A stretch of 64,000 nucleotides of DNA from Planococcus citri. Lineage: Eukaryota; Arthropoda; Insecta; Hemiptera; Pseudococcidae. The notes under the pieces were generated by a model. That model was given only the letters and a program-made list of their open reading frames with translations. It did not search any database and was not told where the DNA came from. Below, piece by piece: positions 56,658 through 64,000 of the stretch. Where the stretch lies: positions 34,258,836-34,322,835 of the forward strand of contig NC_088681.1 of assembly GCF_950023065.1 (NCBI RefSeq). The letters are read 5' to 3'. The position numbers were made by a program, and so were the translations under genes. Each line of letters begins with the position of its first letter. The stretch's first letter is position 1.

Positions 56658-57216
56658 GACGTCTGGATATGAAACGTGTTTGAACGGCGACACATGACTC
56701 AACTCAATGAATAATCTATCAAAATTATTATCACTCGTTGATTTTGAAATTAATTTAGATTTTCGATTTTGCCTAATCGGTGTACATGCCTACAAGTACC
56801 TATCATCTTCGTACTTAAATGTTGTGATGCTTCATTACGTCTTCAAATGAAGTTAATTAAGGCATAATAGTGCCATAAAACAACTCCAGTAAAAAAAAGT
56901 TTTTTGATAATTGACATACTTTGCATTTCCATCATTCAAGTGGGTTTCGGCAGTAGGGAGGGGGAGGAGGCTGGATGACATCTATTTGGATCCGATTTGA
57001 TCTCACAGTTCCAATTGGATTAAATCTCACTCGTTGCTATTTTTTTTTTTTTTTTTTTTTTTTTACTACAAAATTAATTTTACAGAGAAATTATAAGAAC
57101 TTATAACAAAGAAAAATCATGATTTTCATTTTAAATAAATTTCTCAAAAATGGAAACTGAAAAATAGATGAAAGGCAGAATCAGAATTTTCCCAATTCGT
57201 ACACATTGGATAATTT
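56658..57216. other. spacer between the two secreted-protein paralogues
   Basis: Contains a GATC-word patch (about 56990-57030) like the one in esterase intron 2, and a poly-T run of over 20 bases ending at 57064. The promoter of paralogue Y should lie at the left end. Confidence 0.5.
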
Positions 57217-59567
57217 TTATGAAACGGTTTTTGGGAACGTTTTCAAAAGTTCAATTAATGCTGTTTCCATTTCGCGTATACTTAATGGAGAAAAACTTGA
57301 TCGGCATTTATCTGGAATAAAATAGAAACGAAAAAAGTAGACCATTAATTGAGGCGTCGATTGAGTTATTTACCTACTCACTCAGATAGGTAGGTAGTTA
57401 CCTAACTATAAAAGCTCTCTTACTTTTCATACCTGGCATTATTGATGATTCAATGGCTGATTCCAAAAGTTCGATTATAAACGTTGAGAATTCGGCTAAC
57501 CACGAAGATATCGTTCTCGAAGATTCTGAAATTTCTTCAAAAATGCTGCGTATACTTTTGGTATTATTTTCAGCTCTTATGGAAAGCTCATCAATAGTGA
57601 AATTCAGTCCAAACTGCGGCCATTGTTCAAATCCGGTGTCTAAATTCATGTTTCCTCGAATATTCTTCGTGATCAATGTGAAATTGGTATTGGTAGCGGT
57701 TTCCTCATCAAAGTAGAACGGTTCGAAATCCCACATTCCAATAATTTTAATATTTTTAAAACTGGTATGAATTATGGGCATCTCAGGTATCAAATAGTAA
57801 TAGTTGTGTGGATTGAGTGGAAAATCAGGATCGACTGAGGTGATTATTTGCCTCGGATTCACATTAAACATGGTATTCAGAAGATCAACAAAATCAGTTC
57901 TGTTGATGATAGCATCGCGTAAAGCTGATTCAAATGATAAGCTAAGTATATGTATCAGTTCCAATTGCTCTTCGTAAGACAACTTAGTGCCTCTTAAATT
58001 ACTTTCGCTGATTCCCTGTCAAGTGTCAAGTATTTGTTGATGTGAGTGTAAGTATAGGCAAATCCATACTACCAAAGTGCCTCTACCTACCTACTCGTAG
58101 GTACATTAAAATCACTTACCATTTCGTTCGTTACATGATCATACGATAAGTCAATTCGAATTTTTTCATCGCTTTCTTGATTTGTTGACAATTTTTCAGC
58201 ATTGATTGAATAATTCTTCAGTGTTAAGGAAGTTGCTCTGACTATGTAAAGTGTATTGTCTGAATTTGGCTTTTCCTTCACCTCTCCGTAGATGAAAAAC
58301 GTCATTTTATCATGGCTCATGTTCTGGAACAGTTTTTATGTTATAGGTACCTACTACCTACCTACTTACTGAGTGTTTCAGCACAGTATTGAATATTTTG
58401 CATGGCAACACAGCAAAGCAAACTGCATAAGTATAGGTTGGGTAACCGACCTTAAAAACTGAAGTGATGAAGTTGGGTCATCTTAACTTATACCTACATA
58501 ACATACCTATGTTTAAAAATGTATCGGGAGAGCATTCAGTGTTTCACAATTTGGGTTACCTACATTCAAGGGTTTTCTAAAAAAGCAAAATTCTCTGGTG
58601 CTTTCAATTGAATTTAAACAATACCTAGTAATTATTTGGGTAACTTTTCAGAACTTTGAACGTTCTCCAAAAAATATCGTGTTTATATCCTACCCTGGTT
58701 AAAATTGAAAATTTTGGAGGATTTTTAAAATTTTAAATAATTACAGGCATCTCCTTAAATTTTCAAGCGATAAAATAAAATTAGAAAATATTTTTGCTCC
58801 TTTCAAAACTCTGTAATTTGGCACAATCACATGAAATTTAATCTGCACTTACCTATTCATGGGACTATGCAACCTTGAAGAATCAACATAAAATAGCTAA
58901 TATGTAACTTTAATCCTTCAATTTTCATAGTCGGTGACCCACCTACACAATCACTTGCAGAATAAGTTGCATAGGTATGCAATTTTAGGCGAAATGTACG
59001 TTCGACTATTTACCTACCAACTGATTTTTCAAGAAATCCCATCTGATTTTAATATACGACGGTATTATTGTCTCTACACCGAGTTTAACGACAACTTTAT
59101 CTCCGAACATTGAGAAGGAGTTTTCAGTAGGTAATTCGAGGTAGTGATAATCCATCTTTTCAATACCGCTCATTGACTCCAGCTTTTCTATCCAATTTAC
59201 ATCCTTGAATATTTTGGTGAAAATATTGTTCAAAACTTTCTTGATATCGTGTTTTGAAGGACCATTTGGCAGACAAGTCCCATCGATTTCTGTAACACAA
59301 GAATTGTCAGTTTTCATAATTTCGGTGCACGAGGAACAGAAAATTACATAATTGAGGGGCTGGCATAAGGAATGATGGGTTTGAAAAGCTTTAAATATTT
59401 GTTCCAAAAAATATCCTACGAGTAAATTAGAAATCCTTCATTCAATTAAATACGTACCCAACTACGTTGTAAGTATCTAAAATAAATATTTTATGAATGT
59501 TTTACCTGCCTTGTAAAAGAATTAAAATGAAAAATGGAAGCTTTATGGGATGAAAATTCCATTTCAT
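57217..59567 (-). CDS. secreted protein of unrecognised family, paralogue X
   Basis: Five exons with the same plan as Y: 59567-59510, 59289-59018, 58323-58120, 58015-57424, 57311-57217; 406 residues. A signal peptide (FFILILLQ region) is encoded by exon 1, and exon 4 carries the shared DPDFPLN box and YYYLIPE segment. Here the frame closes only with the GC-AG intron 1 (CAAG|GCAGGT to CAG|AAATC). With the neighbouring GT donor the reading is shifted by one, so either the GC donor is used or X is damaged at this junction. X and Y clearly arose by tandem duplication; sequence divergence is substantial, so it is not recent. No function can be assigned. Confidence 0.7.
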
Positions 59568-61207
59568 ATCTTTTGAAAGTGAACGATAAATTTAAACAAC
59601 ACTTGCTCAGACACATACATTTGATTCGGTAAGTAGGGCTATAATTTCTGAAAATTCATTATCATTTGATGGATCTGAAATTTAATTTCAAATATCAATA
59701 CTGCCTAATTAATTCACGAGCATCATATCAGTTGCGGCGATGCCTCATTTAGGTGTTTGAATGAAGTGTATGAAGTGTAGTAAAGCGAAAAATTAAATAT
59801 CAGACTAGGTATTTTTCAATGCAAATCTTCTAGATGCCTACTTTTTTCAAATTTTATGAGATTTTGAGCGCAAATTAACTTCTTTTAGTTTTTTTTAGAT
59901 TTCATGAAAATATATAGGCTTTGGAAGTTATCAAAAAGAGAAATTATTGGCATTTTCGTTTTTCTCGCGAAATTTCAACCAACTAAAAAAATTACCAGCG
60001 ATAGAAAATAACCAAAAAAATGTAAAAATAATTGTTCATGCCTTTCTCTTAATTTTTGACTTCCCTCCACATTGATTTGAAATTTTCAGATTAAATTTTG
60101 GAGTCGTTTTTAGGACCAAGAAAATTAGGAAAAATTCAAGATCATCACCCTCAAGTATCTTCACCTTCTCACCAAGTTTCAAATCAATCGGAGACTACGT
60201 AAAACTACCGACAATCGGGTTCAGGGGAGGGGGTCCGCCTCCTTGGGAACGGATTGAATGAGTATGAGTATACCTACTTAAGTACTTATTTACATAACAT
60301 TCGTGAACATTCTATCTCAAAAAAATGCTTCTTCATCTAGCACTGAATATATGTATAATCTATTTTTGCTATGATCGATAGTGGGTAGACTGAGTAGGTA
60401 GGTACTCGACTTACTATAGGTATGTACAAAGGTTAGAGTACCTAGGTACATATCGATGGTGTACATTGCCAAATAAAGTAGCCTGGACAGGACAGCCAGG
60501 TACCCACAAGTATCTTGTATCCATATTACCTAATCTCAATATTATTTTAATAATAAGTCAAGCAAAGACTACAAACACATGCGCGCCATCACCAGAAACG
60601 TATTATAATTACGAATAAATCAACTATCCAAGTTTAGAATCGCATTCGATTAATTTATTTCACACGTGCGAAATTCGATTTAATTTCGAATCAAACATCT
60701 GCAAAGTACCTATTACTTATATACGTACCATACGTACTTACTCGATTACAAATGAAAAAAAAAGTAATTAGACACTCGCCGTTCTCTGCACCCTCTCCCC
60801 TGGCCTTTCCATTCGTACCTAGCTGCCATATACGTAATTCATAAATTCGAAAAAATTTCTCCGCTCTCGTAAAAAACTAGATTAACCAGATGAGATGCTA
60901 CCAAGAGACAATATCTTTTAACGTGGAAGGAGACCTCTGTCTCGATCTCAATGTTACCGCATTTCGAACCTTGATAACGAAAGTAAAATCCATCCAAACA
61001 GGCTTGTAATCCGAACGCTGGGTTTAGTTTCAATTCAGCGCCAGTCCAGGTTGAATAAATTTCTCCACGTCTATTGCTTTCCGGCGGTTTGAAAATTTTT
61101 TAAGATGTGATTTTTTCAATTTTAATTACAATTCGAAGTGTACCCTAACGCCGGCCCGTTTCGTGTTTTTGTTTTTAATCTTGTCTCGGGGTTAACTGCG
61201 TGCCATT
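59568..61207. other. intergenic region
   Basis: No convincing gene. A 64-codon minus-strand frame at 60839-61033 has no start context or family resemblance. Dense GTAGGTACCTAC-type words occur at 60280-60500. Confidence 0.45.
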
Positions 61208-61331
61208 ATGTTTTCGGTGTTTACCCGGTTCAAAGGGTTATTTGTGATTTTCATCGTGTTCGTACAGTTTCAAACATGTTTCCTACAGTCGCACTGGAAA
61301 TCCCAAAAACGATCAGCTGAAGCTAATGCGA
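61208..61331 (+). CDS. possible first coding exon of a secreted protein
   Basis: ATG at 61208 followed by a basic residue patch and a strongly hydrophobic stretch (GLFVIFIVFVQFQTCFL) like a signal peptide, then a basic KSQKRS region. A strong donor (GCGA|GTAAGT) ends it at 61331, after 41 codons plus one base. No matching second exon was found in the remaining 2.7 kb, so intron 1 would leave the window. The frame also continues unspliced for 22 codons. Could be chance; the signal-peptide plus donor combination is the only evidence. Confidence 0.35.
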
Positions 61332-64000
61332 GTAAGTCGAATGTTTTTACGCGGATTTTGGCATTACAAATGCATCTAGTTAGCATCTTATTATGGTAGT
61401 TATTTAGCCAATTTCATCAGCGACGTGCATAAACGAGGATCATCAACATCATTTTAATTATAATCATACGTAATTACGTTTCGAATACCTACTCTAACGT
61501 TAGATTACCTATGATCCACCAAAAATGATTGATCATTAGTTTAAAGAGTTTCAACGTTTGCAATATCATCGTATACCTATCTATGTCTACCTATATATCT
61601 CAATGGCATGTTTATCTTTTATCCGAACTTGGTATATTAGGTCATATTTTTATACTCGTACCATCAAATATCATTTTTTCACACGCGGTAAATTAATTAA
61701 AAATGAAACATGCTACTGATTGTGTAACCATTGCAAGGTGTGCAGAATGATACCTATCTACCCATTTATTAATGAAGGTAATAAAATGAATACGGTTTTT
61801 TATGATCAGCTAGGTGCTGAGATTATTCAGCCAAGTATGATCATCGTCCATCGCAGATATTTTTATGTGATGAGTGATGCAGTTTTTATGTTAAGTAACA
61901 TTGAAATTGCCAAGATTTGACGTTTTTGAAACCCGCAGCACCTAACTTATTTCGATTTCTTGTAATAATATTTGAATATTTTGAGCCATTCTGGAACCAC
62001 CCAGAGATACCGGTCTATCTATTTTCTTCTGTACTTTTTCGAATTTAGCCCATGCATTTGGTAAACTGGAGAAAGATTAATAATGAAATCAGGCAACTAG
62101 TATCGTAGCAGGAGTTTATTTTGGAATGAAATTATAGGTAATTGATCAAACAATACAACATTCACAAAAATTCCAGCTGAAGGCTGCAAAAGTGTACTTT
62201 TGGACACCTCCCTCCCCTTTATACCCACCCCCATCAATTTATAGACCTTGATTGCGCGTAGATATTTCTACTAGGTATAAAAAATAAAGAATTAATAAAT
62301 AGTCTAAGGACTGAAAATAAGGTACATAGATATAAACCAAACTTCGAAAATTCACTTCTCAATTTGTCGAAAATTTGAACATTTTTTTGGTCAATGTCTC
62401 AAGAAAAAAAATATCAAAACCTAATCAAATGGTCGTAAAAGGCTGAAATTTAGTGTCGACCCTACTTTTATCGACCTTCCGAATCGATCAGAGAAGATTT
62501 TGAATCATTTTTGGACTTCCAGTGGATTTTCACCCTCTCCAGTTTTCAAAAAAATTCCACAAATAGGATCAAAATGTAATTCAACACTACTAATAAACTT
62601 GGGTTTACTGCCTTTCATTGTGACTTCATCGATTGATTTAAGCACATCTTTTTAAAATTTATTTTTTAAAGCCTTTTTTTAGTAATAATAATTTTTTATG
62701 TGGCAGTTTTTAACACATTTTTTTCAACATCGGTAAACATTATTAAAACATAAATGACAAATTCTCCCTTCCCCTTCCTCTTGTTTCAAAAATATAATCT
62801 TTGGAAAAAACGTTAGTTTTTGGACAAGAATTTCAGCACAAATTTTTTGGCATGTTCTTTCCAAAAATCTAGATGTTTTGCATTTGGAACTCCAGAGTGT
62901 TCAAATTGTATTCCAGCTGTTCAGATCTATTTAATAATTTCCCTAAAATTGCAACAAAAAAATTAAATCAACATTCCTTTTTCTCGAAGTTTTTGTGTAG
63001 AAAATGGAAAAGACAAAGATAGGTAAATAAATTCTGCTTCTACGTCTTGAAAAAATAATATGAAAAGTAAACAATTTTTACGCAGAAATATTGATGTTAG
63101 GTGGGTGTTTAAATGTCAAATGTCATCTTGTCCTTCTCCCATTCACTCCCCTCTTCTCCCCTCCCATCTATTGAAAATCTTTTTGTCGAATAAAACCCGA
63201 ATTTTATCAAAATTGTTTATTTAGAAAAGGTACCTATGCGTAAAAACCGAAATTTTTCAATGAATTTCAATCGAAGGAGCAACGATTTTCATGATTGATT
63301 ATTCATCACTTATCTTGAGCCTCTTCATTTTTTTAAGCTCTCTAGAAAGTGGATGACGGATCATATTGCGTTCTTTTTGCTTTCCTCCTTCTTCAAGATC
63401 CTGTATCTGCAGATTTTAATTCAATTCACATCAAAATGAAAAAAGATGGGTACCTACCTACCCACTTTTTATTCTGTTTTAAAAAACAAAAAAGTATTTA
63501 GTATGCAAAATATGCAAAGAAAATGTCTTTTTAAATCCAAAGAAAGGAGGATGAAGTTTCTATAAGGAATACGCAGTACTTAAATTACATTTTTAATGAA
63601 ATAAAATTATAGAAACGCTAAATATTGCAATTTGAAAATCCAGTATTTTTTTTGTCGTTCTAATCGAAATTCAATCGCGTTGAACTTTTTAATTCTTACT
63701 TGAATGTAGGTACCTCACAGGTGTATTGAGACATTTTACATATATTCTGTTGTTTCTGTTCATTTTTCCTTGCGATTCTCAGTTTTCCTTTCAAACTAAT
63801 TTTGTCAAGTTGGAAAAATAAAATGGGAAAAAAATTCAAATGCTTCATTGTCAATAGTGGATTCGAGTCGAATAATTTTTCAACTTCTGCTCAAAATCTT
63901 TCAACAATTGAACTTTCATTTGAAAAAAAAAGAAGAAAACATAATGGAAATTGTTTTTATGGTTTCAATAAAAAATGAGACCAAAAAAATTGTATGAGAA
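61332..64000. other. non-coding right end
   Basis: AT-rich with scattered degenerate repeats. A 66-codon frame at 61720-61920 shows no family features. Nothing else seen; may be intron of the gene starting at 61208. Confidence 0.45.

Noticed and set aside
60839..61033. Minus-strand frame rich in Cys and aromatic residues
   Set aside because: No start context or exon structure; short enough to be chance.
1..64000. CRISPR arrays, bacterial operons, riboswitches, rRNA or tRNA genes
   Set aside because: None seen; the window is eukaryotic and I recognise no tRNA-like cloverleaf or rRNA sequence.

Overview
The window looks like nuclear DNA of an insect. It is AT-rich, with short GT-AG introns, spliced animal genes and interspersed transposons. 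The host part is littered with the palindromic word GTAGGTACCTAC and its fragments. A sap-feeding hemipteran (scale insect or mealybug type) is my guess, held weakly.

Left third (1-29.9 kb): a tandem array of three carboxylesterase genes, all on the + strand and sharing one ten-exon structure. Copy 1 (2144-5778) is intact. Copy 2 (20911-23731) has a hAT-type element, itself carrying a nested related element, in its last exon, which replaces the natural C-terminus. Copy 3 (25537-29873) is broken in exon 6 by a 706-bp solo-LTR-like insertion. Between copies 1 and 2 sits a complete 14.2-kb Ty3/gypsy-class LTR retrotransposon (5805-20025) with 456-bp LTRs that differ at two positions by eye and a 4-bp target duplication.

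The retrotransposon is the most unusual object here. It has a long Gag with an RS/RD/N-rich tract, then a Pol in the -1 frame behind a CCCCCCT slip site. Pol carries a GDSL-containing segment, an aspartic protease, RT (YVDD), a degenerate first RNase H, an integrase core, a second complete RNase H placed between integrase core and GPY module, and a charged tail. A third sense frame encodes a RING-like domain with a SUMO-interaction-like motif and an SGNH-like domain. It begins behind a candidate 108-nt intron and is cut by three in-frame stops, all TGA. Upstream of the 3' LTR, the minus strand carries a cluster of splice sites linking open frames, again interrupted only by TGA up to a final TAA.

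Middle (29.9-44.1 kb): mostly repeat-derived intergenic or intronic DNA, including a 1.33-kb near-perfect hairpin element. It also holds one recognisable coding exon, the first exon of a FAM135-type gene on the minus strand (41059-41135). If that gene is real, its first intron spans the esterase array and leaves the window.

Right part (44.1-64 kb): SMC4 (condensin, minus, 23 coding exons), divergent from CCDC32, which is followed after 5 nt by sepiapterin reductase; then a convergent ALR/GFER sulfhydryl oxidase gene. Next come two tandem paralogous genes for secreted proteins of unrecognised family, and a possible first exon of another secreted protein at 61208. The last 2.7 kb shows no gene.
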